A stretch of 64,000 nt of DNA, from assembly GCA_001464765.1 (NCBI GenBank), contig LNDV01000017.1:23313-87312 (forward strand), in the 5' to 3' direction. A program made the translations under genes and the position numbers. Below are positions 8,142 through 17,114 of this stretch, in pieces; the stretch's first letter is position 1, and every line of letters begins with the position of its first letter. This DNA comes from Betaproteobacteria bacterium Ga0077526. Lineage in GTDB: Bacteria > Pseudomonadota > Gammaproteobacteria > Burkholderiales > Ga0077523. The notes under the pieces are model-generated. The model saw only the letters and a program-made list of their open reading frames with translations, did not search any database and had not been told where the DNA came from.

Positions 8142-8703
8142 GATTTTCCTCGCCACCATCGCCACGCTAGGTGCGGCGAACTCCCACGCGAAGGAGTTAC
8201 AGTCCAGCGACCTGGACTATCGCCTTGCGCGTATCGGCATTCAGGCGAAGGCCGAGCGGGTTCTGCACCATAGGAAGCCCTTTCTGCTCTTGCGCCTCAC
8301 ACCAGTCCATATCCGTACGATCGACCGACCGGATGGCAGCATCGATTCGATCTCGCTGGAGTCGCGGGGAATGCCTTTTCTGCCGGTGGAGATTGCCTGC
8401 GACCGGATCGTCCTGAAGTTCAACGGGACCGACTACAAGCCCGATCCCGCGTCGCTATGTCGGGGCGACACCACGCTGCAGAACTACCGCGCGCCCCCTC
8501 TGTTCATCGCCTTCCCGTATCCGGGAAAGGGCGGCGCGAAGATCGAGATACCGGTCACCGTGAAGCCGCCCCGGCGGCCGATCGAGACGGTCCTGAACCG
8601 CAGGACCGCCCCGGTGGCCGTCACGAGCGAGGACAAGCTCATCGGGGCTCGCACGCTCACGCTGGGCGTGCTGCTAGACGACCCGTCCGAAAAGAATCGG
8701 TAA
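8107..8703 (+). CDS. putative exported protein of unknown function
   Basis: 198 residues with an N-terminal signal peptide (about 1-28, ending near SHA) and no other membrane segment, so probably periplasmic. Two cysteines about 22 residues apart in the mature part (IACDRI and SLCRGD) could form a disulphide. It starts inside the end of the lipoprotein gene (35-base overlap, different frame). The two proteins probably act together at the envelope. No family recognised. Confidence 0.6.
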   Translation: MKRFVPSIPLARIFLATIATLGAANSHAKELQSSDLDYRLARIGIQAKAERVLHHRKPFLLLRLTPVHIRTIDRPDGSIDSISLESRGMPFLPVEIACDRIVLKFNGTDYKPDPASLCRGDTTLQNYRAPPLFIAFPYPGKGGAKIEIPVTVKPPRRPIETVLNRRTAPVAVTSEDKLIGARTLTLGVLLDDPSEKNR

Positions 8704-8716
8704 GCACCGGTTCGCG

Positions 8717-9580
8717 TCAGAACGCGAGCTGCGCGGAAAGATAGAAGGCGCGCTGGTCCTTCTTGTCGGCGATCTGCCCGAAATCCACCCATGCGGCGGT
8801 GAGGGACAGTCGCTTCGTGGGGAACCACGCGACGAACACGTCCTTGAAGTCCTCCTCGCGGAACGCGCTCAGGTTGTCGGGCTTGCGCCGGTACTCCGCA
8901 CCCAGGGCAAGACCGTCGGTCAGGAAGATGCCGAGCGACACCTCCGGCATCCACCGGTAGCCGTCGTTGCGATCCCCGCCGAAGCCGAGCAGCCCCATCT
9001 GGTTCGCCTTGGTGGCGCGCAGCGTGGCATTCGCCAGCACGTTCCGCCCGAAGGCAGCCCCAAGCCACAGCTTCGTTGCCGCCACATAGAAGTCGGTGCC
9101 TTCCGAATGGCGCGCGCCCAGGGCGGTCGGCACGTTCATGTCGTCGTTGCGCTTGTGCTGCAGACCCAGCGCGACCTGCGGCAGCCACCGGTCCTGATCG
9201 AACACGGCGTCTCCCAGGACCTTCACCTTGAGTCCGTAGATATCCTGGCTGATCGCCTGTCCGGGTACGGTCGTCCCGAGCCCCAGTTGCTGACGCGCGT
9301 AGGAAAGCTCGACGCGATCATGAACGCCGACGGCAAGCCCGCCGACCTGGAAGCGGAAGTCCGTGGGATCGGCGCGGGTATAGAAGACCGTGACGCCCAC
9401 TTCGTCGCGCGAGCCATAGCCCGTGATGAGCGCCCAGGGCGTCAGGCCGCCGCCGCCCGCCCCTTCCACCTGAGTCACCCCACCGGTGGCAAGGAGACGG
9501 GAACCGGGCCGATCCGCCTGCGCAGCGCTGGCGGCGCAGACCAGGCACGCGCTGAGGAACAGTTTCGAAAGAGAGTTCAT
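8717..9580 (-). CDS. DUF3034 family outer-membrane-like protein
   Basis: 287 residues with a signal peptide (about 1-22), then the typical DUF3034 opening RLLATGGVTQVEGAGGGGLT. The rest has alternating beta-strand-like segments ending in Leu-Ala-Phe, as expected for an outer-membrane barrel. The biochemical role of DUF3034 is unknown. It is transcribed divergently from the haemoglobin/cupredoxin/GGDEF-EAL operon. As I recall, this neighbour set recurs in betaproteobacteria, which suggests a shared function. The start has ACGAGG close upstream. Confidence 0.8.
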   Translation of the reverse strand: MNSLSKLFLSACLVCAASAAQADRPGSRLLATGGVTQVEGAGGGGLTPWALITGYGSRDEVGVTVFYTRADPTDFRFQVGGLAVGVHDRVELSYARQQLGLGTTVPGQAISQDIYGLKVKVLGDAVFDQDRWLPQVALGLQHKRNDDMNVPTALGARHSEGTDFYVAATKLWLGAAFGRNVLANATLRATKANQMGLLGFGGDRNDGYRWMPEVSLGIFLTDGLALGAEYRRKPDNLSAFREEDFKDVFVAWFPTKRLSLTAAWVDFGQIADKKDQRAFYLSAQLAF

Positions 9581-9628
9581 CCTCGTGTGATCGGCCTGAG
9601 CAGGGATGACCTTGAGCGCGCCATCGCG

Positions 9629-9656
9629 CCCGCGCCGATCAAGATCACGGCGCGGG
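9629..9656. promoter_or_regulatory. 9-bp inverted repeat in the DUF3034 / haemoglobin divergent promoter
   Basis: CCCGCGCCG and CGGCGCGGG are separated by ten bases (ATCAAGATCA), midway between the two divergent starts at 9580 and 9700. It could be an operator seen by both promoters, or an RNA hairpin in the haemoglobin leader. There is no following T-run to mark a terminator. Confidence 0.4.
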
Positions 9657-9699
9657 AGCCGATACCGGAGAGTCGCCCGTCATTCCCTACCCGGCATCC

Positions 9700-10140
9700 A
9701 TGCTCCCGACCCCGCGAACCCGACGCCCGATCTTCGCCCTCGCCGCAGCCCTGCTCTGCATGCCCTCCATCGGCAGTGCGGAGACCGAGTCGCTCCACGC
9801 CCGTCTGGGGGGGCAGGCTGCCGTCGCGCAGGTCGTCGACGAGCTGATCGAGACCTACCGGGACGATCCCAAGTCGGCACACCTGTTCGGCAAGGTGAAC
9901 TTCAAGCGGCTCAAGCAGAAGCTGTCGGAGCAGATCTGCGTCGTGACCGGAGGGCCATGCACCTTCGATGGCGACGACATGAAGACCACACACGCGGGTC
10001 TGCCGATCACCGAGGCGGACTTCTACGGCCTGGTGGAACGCCTGCGTGCGATTCTCGACCGCCACGGCATCGGTGCCCGCGAGAAGAACGAATTGCTCGC
10101 ACTGCTTGCGCCAATGAAACGCGATGTGGTGACCCGATGA
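9700..10140 (+). CDS. exported group 1 truncated haemoglobin
   Basis: 146 residues with a cleavable signal peptide (about 1-27, ending IGSA), so the globin is placed in the periplasm, which is unusual. The globin part starts ESLHARLGG and has the proximal histidine H98 in KTTHAGLPIT, the F-helix pattern of TrHb1. Group 1 truncated haemoglobins bind O2 and NO; here sensing or NO detoxification are both possible. The stop overlaps the start of the cupredoxin-like gene (ATGA), and a c-di-GMP enzyme follows, so this is the first gene of a three-gene operon. Confidence 0.85.
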   Translation: MLPTPRTRRPIFALAAALLCMPSIGSAETESLHARLGGQAAVAQVVDELIETYRDDPKSAHLFGKVNFKRLKQKLSEQICVVTGGPCTFDGDDMKTTHAGLPITEADFYGLVERLRAILDRHGIGAREKNELLALLAPMKRDVVTR

Positions 10141-10757
10141 ACGGCCGCCGCGTCGCACGGCTGCTCGCGCCCGTGCTCCTGGCCGCGACGGGAGCCGTGT
10201 CCGGCGCACAGATCCAGGCGACGGTGACCGGCGCCGACGGCAAGCCCGTCACCCAGGCCGTCGTGACCCTGAAGCCGACGGGGAACAGTCCCGTTCCGGA
10301 AGGAAACCCGAAGTCCGTGGTGATGGACCAGGTCGACAAGGAGTTCGTGCCGCTGGTCGTCCCGGTGCAGGCCGGCGGCGCGGTCAGCTTCCCGAACAAG
10401 GACAACATCCGTCATCACGTCTATTCGTTCTCGGCGCCGAAGACGTTCGAACTGAAGCTCTACTCCGGCGTGCCCTCGAAGCCCGTGGTGTTCGACAAGC
10501 CCGGGGTCATCACGCTCGGCTGCAACATCCATGACTGGATGGTCGGCTACCTCTTCGTCACCGATACGCCCTGGTTCGGCAAGACCGGCGCGGACGGGTC
10601 GGTCAGCATCGATGCCCCGCCCGGCGAGTACACGGTCCGCGTCTGGCATCCGTGGAGCAGCGCGATGGCCGAGCAGAAGGTTCGTACGGATGCCGCGCCG
10701 GCGAAACTCGCCTTCCGCCTGTCGGTGGTGCCGCCGCCGGTTCCCGCCAGAAAGTAG
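10137..10757 (+). CDS. methylamine-utilisation-like cupredoxin-domain protein
   Basis: 206 residues, signal peptide about 1-24, then a periplasmic beta-sandwich. The sequence has blue-copper-like features: FPNKDNIRHHVYSF with adjacent histidines, and GCNIHDWMVGY with Cys and His, a plausible type 1 copper site. Homologues are usually annotated methylamine utilisation protein, but no amine dehydrogenase genes are nearby, so that name is probably only historical. The ATG at 10137 overlaps the haemoglobin stop. A periplasmic redox or copper partner of the haemoglobin is the simplest reading. Confidence 0.75.
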   Translation: MNGRRVARLLAPVLLAATGAVSGAQIQATVTGADGKPVTQAVVTLKPTGNSPVPEGNPKSVVMDQVDKEFVPLVVPVQAGGAVSFPNKDNIRHHVYSFSAPKTFELKLYSGVPSKPVVFDKPGVITLGCNIHDWMVGYLFVTDTPWFGKTGADGSVSIDAPPGEYTVRVWHPWSSAMAEQKVRTDAAPAKLAFRLSVVPPPVPARK

Positions 10758-10766
10758 GGACGTGCC

Positions 10767-13130
10767 GTGATCCGTTTCGCCCGCCTGGAAGTCCGTATCG
10801 TCGTCTTCTTCGTGATCCTGCTCATCTGCATGCAGGGCGTGATGTTCACACTGGTGACCGCGAGCGGACAGCACATCGCGGAGCGGCGCGTCCGGGAGGA
10901 ACTCGCCACGGGCGAGCGCCTGTTCCGTCGACTGGTGGATCAGAGCAACCGCCGTCTGTCGGATGCCGCCAGCGTGCTCGCCGCCGACTTCGGATTCCGC
11001 GAAGCCGTGGCGACCCGCGATCTGGGCACCATCCAGTCCGTGCTGCGCAATCACGGCGCGAGAATCTCGGCTGACGTGGTGCTGCTTGCCGATATCGAAG
11101 GGATGCCGCTCGCCGACACTCTGGACGAAGGTCACAGCGGCGCCGGTCTGCCACAGGTGTCGGATCTGCTCGCCGCGGCTCGCGACAAAGGCAAGGCCCA
11201 GGCGATCACGCTGATCGGCGGCGTTCCGCACCAGGTGGTGGTGGTGCCGGTGCTCGCGCCCGTCCCTATCGCCTGGGTAGCCATGGGGTTCAAGCTGGAC
11301 AACCGTGCGGCGCGTGACTTGCAGGACGTCACGGCGCTGCAGGTTTCCTTCCTGTCACGCCGTCCGGGTGACGGCTGGCGGATGCACGCCTCGACGCTAC
11401 CGGAACAGGCGCGTGTGCCGCTGCTCCACTCCGCCAGTCGACAGAGCACGCTCGACACGTTCTCTTTCATCGACGTGGGCGACGATCACTATGCGACCCT
11501 CGTGCCGGTTCTCGGCGAAGGCAGCGAAGGACGCGTCGTCGCCGTGCTCCAGCGCTCCTTGCTCGAGGGCCTCGAACCGTTCCACCGGCTTCGCAACATC
11601 CTCGCGGTCCTCGCCGTGGTGAGCATCGTGCTGTCGATCGCCGGGAGCATGCTGATCGCCCGCAGCGTCACGCGGCCTGTCGGCCGGCTCGTGACCACCG
11701 CCCGCCGGATCCAGGACGGCGACTATCCCGAACACGTGGCCGTCGAGCGCAGTGATGAGATCGGCGAACTCGCATCGAGCTTCAATCACATGCTGGACGG
11801 GATCAAGCAGCGCGAGTCGCAGATCCTGCGTCTCGCCTACGAGGATGCGCTCACGGGTCTCCCCAACCGGGCGATGCTCCATGACCGCCTGACGCAGGCG
11901 CTCTCATCCGCACGCCGCACCGCTTCGCCGGTCTCGGTGATGGTGATGGGTCTCGACCGGTTCAAGGAAGTGAACGAGACGCTCGGCCATCCGATCGGCG
12001 ATCGCGTGCTTCGCGAAGTCGCCGTTCGACTCCAGGGTGTGCTTCGCGAGTCCGACACCGTGGCGCGACTCGGCGGCGATGAGTTCGCGATCCTTCTGCC
12101 CACCGGGGACAGCGAGCGAGTGCAGAACGTGATGCGCCGTATCGTCGCCACGCTCGAGACGCCCATCGTCATCGACGATCAGGCCATCGACGTAGGTGGA
12201 AGCATCGGCGTCGCGAGTTTTCCGGATCACTCGGACGGCGCCGACACACTGCTGCGGCAGGCGGACATGGCGATGTCGCTCGCCAAGCAGGCGAACAGCG
12301 GATACGCGATCTACGATCCGGCACAGGACGACGGGCGCCGCGGCCACCTCTCCCTGCTGGGCGAGCTCCGCCGCGCCGTGGAGCGGGACGAGCTGAACCT
12401 GCACTTCCAGCCGAAACTGGATCTCGCCACCGGCGCCGTCCACCGCGCCGAAGCACTGGTTCGCTGGCAGCACCCCGTGCGCGGATTCGTACCGCCCGTG
12501 GAGTTCATTCCATTCGCCGAACGCACCGGATACATCCGGCAAGTCACGCGGTGGGTGGTGGAGCGCGCCATTCTGCAGGCGGGTGAGTGGCATCGGGCCG
12601 GACGCAGCATCACCATCTCCGCGAACGTGTCGACGCGGGACCTCATGACGCCCGATCTCGTGAACCTGGTCACCGGCGGGCTGCAGCGTCACGGCACCCC
12701 GGCATCTCTCCTGTGCCTCGAGATCACCGAGAGCGGTTTCATGGATGATCCGACGCGCGCGCTGGAGACCCTCGAACAGCTGCACGCCCTCGGCGTGCGC
12801 CTGTCGATCGACGACTTCGGCACCGGCTATTCGTCGCTCGCCTACCTCAAGAAGCTGCCCGTGCAGGAACTCAAGATCGATCGGGCGTTCGTGATGCACA
12901 TGGTCACCGACCGCGACGACGCGACCCTGGTGCGCTCGACCATCGAACTCGGCCATAACCTCGGCCTCGAAGTCGTGGCGGAGGGCGTGGAGGACGCCGC
13001 CAGTCTCGACATGCTGCGCGTGCTCGGCTGCAACGAGGCCCAGGGCTACTTCATCAGCAAGCCGCTTCCCGCGGATCGGTTCGAGCAGTGGCTCGACCAG
13101 CGGGGGAGCGCGGCGAGCGCCGCCGCCTGA
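10767..13130 (+). CDS. membrane sensor with HAMP, GGDEF and EAL domains
   Basis: 787-residue bifunctional c-di-GMP enzyme starting at GTG 10767. A transmembrane helix near 10-30, a periplasmic sensor region to about 275, a second helix (about 279-299) and a HAMP linker precede the GGDEF domain. The GGDEF motif is intact (436-440), and so are EAL (562-564) and DDFGTGYS from 682, so both synthesis and hydrolysis of c-di-GMP look possible. It is the third gene after a periplasmic haemoglobin and a cupredoxin-like protein, only 9 bases from the latter. The sensor domain may therefore read their redox or gas-bound state. Confidence 0.88.
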   Translation: MIRFARLEVRIVVFFVILLICMQGVMFTLVTASGQHIAERRVREELATGERLFRRLVDQSNRRLSDAASVLAADFGFREAVATRDLGTIQSVLRNHGARISADVVLLADIEGMPLADTLDEGHSGAGLPQVSDLLAAARDKGKAQAITLIGGVPHQVVVVPVLAPVPIAWVAMGFKLDNRAARDLQDVTALQVSFLSRRPGDGWRMHASTLPEQARVPLLHSASRQSTLDTFSFIDVGDDHYATLVPVLGEGSEGRVVAVLQRSLLEGLEPFHRLRNILAVLAVVSIVLSIAGSMLIARSVTRPVGRLVTTARRIQDGDYPEHVAVERSDEIGELASSFNHMLDGIKQRESQILRLAYEDALTGLPNRAMLHDRLTQALSSARRTASPVSVMVMGLDRFKEVNETLGHPIGDRVLREVAVRLQGVLRESDTVARLGGDEFAILLPTGDSERVQNVMRRIVATLETPIVIDDQAIDVGGSIGVASFPDHSDGADTLLRQADMAMSLAKQANSGYAIYDPAQDDGRRGHLSLLGELRRAVERDELNLHFQPKLDLATGAVHRAEALVRWQHPVRGFVPPVEFIPFAERTGYIRQVTRWVVERAILQAGEWHRAGRSITISANVSTRDLMTPDLVNLVTGGLQRHGTPASLLCLEITESGFMDDPTRALETLEQLHALGVRLSIDDFGTGYSSLAYLKKLPVQELKIDRAFVMHMVTDRDDATLVRSTIELGHNLGLEVVAEGVEDAASLDMLRVLGCNEAQGYFISKPLPADRFEQWLDQRGSAASAAA

Positions 13131-13133
13131 CCC

Positions 13134-13196
13134 GCGACGGGCCTGCCCCGTCGCCCCCCACTGCAAGCCTGCACGCCGGGACGGCCCGTCCCGGCG
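13134..13196 (+). terminator. two tandem GC hairpins after the GGDEF-EAL operon
   Basis: GCGACGGG/CCCGTCGC (13134-13154, 5-base loop) and CGCCGGGAC/GTCCCGGCG (13174-13196, 5-base loop) follow the stop codon directly. Neither has a T-run, so they may work as Rho-assisted ends or 3'-end stabilisers. Confidence 0.45.
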
Positions 13197-13568
13197 CATG
13201 ACATCTCCATGCTCCACGCCGCGGCGCCCCGTTTGCGGGCGCACCGCATTGGGCAACATCGCCGCTTCGAATCCCTCCTGCTGTGCATTCCGGGGTCCCC
13301 TCGTGGCCTCGGAGAACGACCGTTCCGCCGCATCGATCGCCAACGTGGCAACATGAGCTACCCTCAGGAAACGGTGGCCGACCGCTGGCTCGGCCCTGCT
13401 GGAGCCCGGGAACACAGGCGCAGACCCGGTGTGCCGGGGTCGCTGCCCGTTCTGCGTGTCCGGGCCCGGATCGCGTTTCCGGTCGGTGGGTGGCGGGACT
13501 GGAACGGCAGTTGCGATGTCCCGGGAAAAGAAACGGTTGTGCGCGCCCAGGCGCCGGGGAGACTGACG
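13197..13568. other. long leader before the Ni/Co permease
   Basis: About 370 bases without a convincing gene. Because nickel/cobalt permeases are often controlled by cobalamin riboswitches I looked for the B12 box and its partner elements on both strands and found none. GGGGAGA about 6 bases before the ATG is the ribosome site. The rest is GC-rich with no recognised element. Confidence 0.4.
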
Positions 13569-14378
13569 ATGCAGGAAGCCGGAGAATTGCTGTCCTACTC
13601 GAGTGCGGGCCTCATGTTCGCGCTCGGTCTGCGCCACGGCATGGACCCCGATCACATCGCCGTGATCGACGGGCTCACGATGCGCGCGATGGAACAGCGC
13701 CCCCGCACCGCGCCCTGGGTGGGAACGCTCTTCTCCCTGGGGCACGGGCTCGTGGTCACGGCGATCGCGCTGGCCGTCGCCGTCGCGAGCCAGCAATGGG
13801 CCGTGCCCGAAGAGATGGCCCGCTACGGCAGCTGGCTGCCGATCCTGCTGCTGATCCTGGTGGGCTTCCTCAATCTACGGTCCCTCCTCGCTTCCCACGA
13901 GTACACGCCGGTCGGCTGGCGGGGCTGGCTCCTGCCCGGACGCCTCAAGCAATCCAGCCATCCCCTGCTCGTGATGTTCGTCGGCGTGATCTTCGCGCTG
14001 GTGTTCGACACCGCGACCCAGGCCGCCGCCTGGGGCTTCGTCGCCGCCACGCAGGGAGGCGCCATGCTGGCCCTCACGCTGGGCCTCGTATTCACGGCGG
14101 GCATGGTGATCACCGACACACTCGACAGCCGGCTCCTCGCGACCATGCTGCGGCGCTCGCAGCGCGAGGAGGCGCTCCGCTTCCGGCGCGGACTCGGCTG
14201 GGCCATCGTCGTCGTGTCGTTCGGCATGGCGGCCTACGGGGTCGCCACCCACCTCGACGAATCCCTCGAACTGGGCGACGACGCGTACTTCGCGCTCGGC
14301 GTGACCCTGTTCCTGCTCTTCGCTGGCGCGTACACCTGGATGCTGCGCCGGACCCGCGTACCCGCGAAATCCATGTAG
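13569..14378 (+). CDS. HoxN/NixA-type nickel/cobalt permease
   Basis: 269-residue inner-membrane protein with about seven hydrophobic segments. The NiCoT signature RHGMDPDHI lies at about residue 21, with its paired acidic/histidine residues in the first transmembrane region. Later segments include FSLGHGLVV and VFDTATQAAAWG, also typical. It takes up Ni2+ or Co2+ with high affinity. The TonB-dependent receptor 65 bases downstream on the same strand could supply the outer-membrane step. The sequence alone does not distinguish nickel from cobalt. Confidence 0.85.
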   Translation: MQEAGELLSYSSAGLMFALGLRHGMDPDHIAVIDGLTMRAMEQRPRTAPWVGTLFSLGHGLVVTAIALAVAVASQQWAVPEEMARYGSWLPILLLILVGFLNLRSLLASHEYTPVGWRGWLLPGRLKQSSHPLLVMFVGVIFALVFDTATQAAAWGFVAATQGGAMLALTLGLVFTAGMVITDTLDSRLLATMLRRSQREEALRFRRGLGWAIVVVSFGMAAYGVATHLDESLELGDDAYFALGVTLFLLFAGAYTWMLRRTRVPAKSM

Positions 14379-14443
14379 CCCGACGCTCGCGGTGACGGGC
14401 ACGCCGCGGTCCGACCATAACAGCCCTGCCTTGGAGCCTCACC

Positions 14444-16633
14444 ATGTCCTGCGCCACACGCCTGCCGCAGCTGGCCCTGCTCACGTCGGCGCTGCTCCCG
14501 GTATGCGGCAGTCCGCAAGCGCAGTCGACGATCGCGGCGCCCCGCGTCGTGGTCACCGCGCCGCTTCCCGAGAACGCCGCCCCGGGCCGCCTCCCCCTCA
14601 ACGTGCGCAGTGCCACCGGCAGTCGCCTGGACCTGGAAATCCGCGAGACGCCTGCCAGTGTCGATCTGGTGGGCGCCGAAACGATCCGCCAACGCGGGTT
14701 CGCGAGCGCGATCGAGGCCGTGGAGTCGACGCCCGGCGTGCAGTGCGGCGGCGCTCCGGGCGATCCGGTGTCGTGCTCCATGCGCGGCTTCACGGTCAAC
14801 CAGGTGACGCAGCTCTACGACGGGCTGCGCGTGGGCCCGGCAAGCATGACGTCGCGACCGCTGGACCCGTTCAATTTCGCGTCCGTCGACATCCTGCGCG
14901 GACCGGCCTCGGTCCTCTACGGCGAAGGGGCGGTCGCCGGCGCGATCAATCTGCGTCCACGCCGCCCGGTGCGTGGCAATGGGACCACCGACGCGCTGCT
15001 GTCCTTCGGCAGCTTCGACACGCTGCGCATCGGCATCGGCAAGGGCGGTTCCAGCAAGGATGAGACGCTGCACTATCGTCTGGATTTCAGCCGGCAGAGT
15101 TCGGATGGCTGGGTGGACCGCACGCCTTACACGATGAATGCGCTGACGAGCGCCATCCTCTGGGATGTCACGGACCGACTCGCGCTGCAGTTCTCCTTCG
15201 ACGTGTCGACCGACGACATCTCGCCCTACTGGGGCACGCCGCTCGTGCCCGGCGCCTTCGCGCGGCAGCCGGTCTCGGGGGTCGTCACGACGACGGACGG
15301 GCGCACGCTCGATCGCCGCCTCATCGGCCGCAACTACAACGTCGCCGACAACGTCATGTCGAGCGAGAGCTACTGGACGAAGCTCCGCGCCGAGTACCGT
15401 GCAAGCGACGCCCTCACGTTCCGCAACGAGTTCTACTACTTCCACGCCGAGCGGGAATGGCGCAACGCCGAGACCTACACGTTCAACACCGGCACATCGC
15501 TGATCGATCGCGACCGCTTCTTCGTCGCGCACCGCCAGAATCTCGTCGGCAACCGGCTGGACGGCACCTACCAGCACACGCTGTTCGGCATGCCCAACCG
15601 GGTGCTGGGCGGTCTGGACGTCAGCTACCTGGATTTCTGGCGCCCGAGCGGGTTCGATGCCGGGGACAGCGTGGATCCCTTCCATCCGACCGCGGGCCGT
15701 TTCGGTCCGATCGGCTCGGCTCTTCAGACCACGCGCATGGTCACCACCGGACTTTTCGCCGAGGACGTGCTCTCCCTCACCGACAAACTCAAGGTGGTCA
15801 CAGGGTTGCGTACCGAATCCATCGGGCTCGATCGCAATCGCTACGCGACCACGGGCGCGGAGATCACCGGACCGCAAGGCGGATTCAACGACACGTTCCG
15901 CAGTTCCACCTACCGGCTGGGCATCGTGCACGAGCCCGTGGAACGCCTGAACGTCTACGGTCAGGTGAGTTCGGGGAACGACCCCGTGGGGGAGAACGTG
16001 TTCCTGGTGCGGGCCAACCAGAACTTCAAGCTCGCGAGTTCCTTCCAGTGGGAACTGGGATTGAAGCAGAGCTTCGCGGAGGACACGGGCGAATGGACCC
16101 TCGCGTACTTCGACATCACGCGCAAGAACTCGCTCAGCCGGACCGCACTCGACGAAGTCGCCAATGTCGGCCAGCAGTCCTCACGCGGGATCGAATCCGG
16201 TGTTGCCTTCCGACCGATGCGAAACGCCCGGATCTCCGCGAACTACGCCTACATCGACGCGCGTTTCGACAACTTCCGCGAAGGCATCAGCCCCGACACC
16301 ATCCACGATGGCAAACGGCCGCCCAACGTGCCCAGGCACGCCGTCAATGTCTACGCGACCTATCAGTTCGAGCCGCCGACGCCGGTGGAAGTCGGGACGA
16401 GCTTCCGGTACGTGTCGGACCGGATGGGCAACAACACGAACACCACCGTGCTGTCGTCGTATCACACCATCGACGCCTTCGTGGCGTGGATCCATCACAA
16501 GTCGCGCATCACGTTCCGCGTGCGGAACCTCACCGACCGGACGTACGCGCAATGGGTGGATGTGTTCTACCCGGACCAGGTGCTGATCGGGGCGCCCCGC
16601 AGCTTCGAGGTGAGCCTCACCACGCGATTCTGA
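14444..16633 (+). CDS. TonB-dependent outer-membrane receptor
   Basis: 729 residues with a signal peptide (about 1-27), a plug domain (IRETPASVDLVGAETIRQRG, then STPGV and SMRGF, ending ASVLYGEGAVAGAINLRPR) and a long beta-barrel ending in a C-terminal phenylalanine. The plug resembles siderophore receptors. Its position right after a Ni/Co permease suggests a metal chelate or metallophore carrying nickel or cobalt. That is context only; an iron siderophore remains possible. It converges on nusB. Confidence 0.85.
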   Translation: MSCATRLPQLALLTSALLPVCGSPQAQSTIAAPRVVVTAPLPENAAPGRLPLNVRSATGSRLDLEIRETPASVDLVGAETIRQRGFASAIEAVESTPGVQCGGAPGDPVSCSMRGFTVNQVTQLYDGLRVGPASMTSRPLDPFNFASVDILRGPASVLYGEGAVAGAINLRPRRPVRGNGTTDALLSFGSFDTLRIGIGKGGSSKDETLHYRLDFSRQSSDGWVDRTPYTMNALTSAILWDVTDRLALQFSFDVSTDDISPYWGTPLVPGAFARQPVSGVVTTTDGRTLDRRLIGRNYNVADNVMSSESYWTKLRAEYRASDALTFRNEFYYFHAEREWRNAETYTFNTGTSLIDRDRFFVAHRQNLVGNRLDGTYQHTLFGMPNRVLGGLDVSYLDFWRPSGFDAGDSVDPFHPTAGRFGPIGSALQTTRMVTTGLFAEDVLSLTDKLKVVTGLRTESIGLDRNRYATTGAEITGPQGGFNDTFRSSTYRLGIVHEPVERLNVYGQVSSGNDPVGENVFLVRANQNFKLASSFQWELGLKQSFAEDTGEWTLAYFDITRKNSLSRTALDEVANVGQQSSRGIESGVAFRPMRNARISANYAYIDARFDNFREGISPDTIHDGKRPPNVPRHAVNVYATYQFEPPTPVEVGTSFRYVSDRMGNNTNTTVLSSYHTIDAFVAWIHHKSRITFRVRNLTDRTYAQWVDVFYPDQVLIGAPRSFEVSLTTRF

Positions 16634-16649
16634 AGGGGCTCTTTCCGGA

Positions 16650-17114
16650 CTATGGCCGGCGGCTCGGCTCTTCGGCGCGCACCTGTTTCGCGAGCTTGTC
16701 CAGCACGCCGTTCACGTACTTGTGCCCGTCGGTCCCCCCGAAGGTCTTCGCGAGCTCGATGGCCTCGCTGATGATCACGCGATAGGGGGTCTCCAGGTGG
16801 CCCGTGAGTTCCTGGGCCGCGAGCAGAAGGATCACGTGCTCCACCGGAGAGAGATTTTCTACCGGACGGTCGAGGCAAGGCGCCAGCAGCCCGCGAAGCT
16901 CCTCCGCGCGGCTGGCAACGCCGTCGAGAATGCGGTCGAGCAGTTCGCCGTCGACCCGCTCGAACTCCTCGTCGAGACGCGCTTCCGCCTTGAGGGCTTC
17001 CGCGCTCTTCGGATTCACGAGCCAGCCGTAGAGCAGTTGCACGGCGAGGCGCCGCGCGCGGTTGCGCGGGGTCACCGGCCGGGCCGGGCGCTTCGCCGGT
17101 TCAGTCTCGCTCAT
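16650..17114 (-). CDS. nusB: transcription antitermination protein NusB
   Basis: 154-residue RNA-binding factor that joins NusE in antitermination of rRNA operons. It shows the NusB pattern [16 protein letters not shown] near residue 20 and the C-terminal [30 protein letters not shown]. The ATG at 17114 overlaps the ribH stop by 14 bases, the standard rib-nus coupling. Confidence 0.95.
   Translation of the reverse strand: MSETEPAKRPARPVTPRNRARRLAVQLLYGWLVNPKSAEALKAEARLDEEFERVDGELLDRILDGVASRAEELRGLLAPCLDRPVENLSPVEHVILLLAAQELTGHLETPYRVIISEAIELAKTFGGTDGHKYVNGVLDKLAKQVRAEEPSRRP

Noticed and set aside
10137..10757. evidence for methylamine metabolism
   Set aside because: Only the family name suggests it; no amine dehydrogenase, mau accessory or formaldehyde genes are in the window.
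13197..13568. cobalamin riboswitch before the Ni/Co permease
   Set aside because: No B12 box or matching conserved core on either strand, despite several GC-rich hairpins.
11904..13796. 630-codon minus-strand frame
   Set aside because: Shadow of the GGDEF-EAL gene; no domain or start signal.
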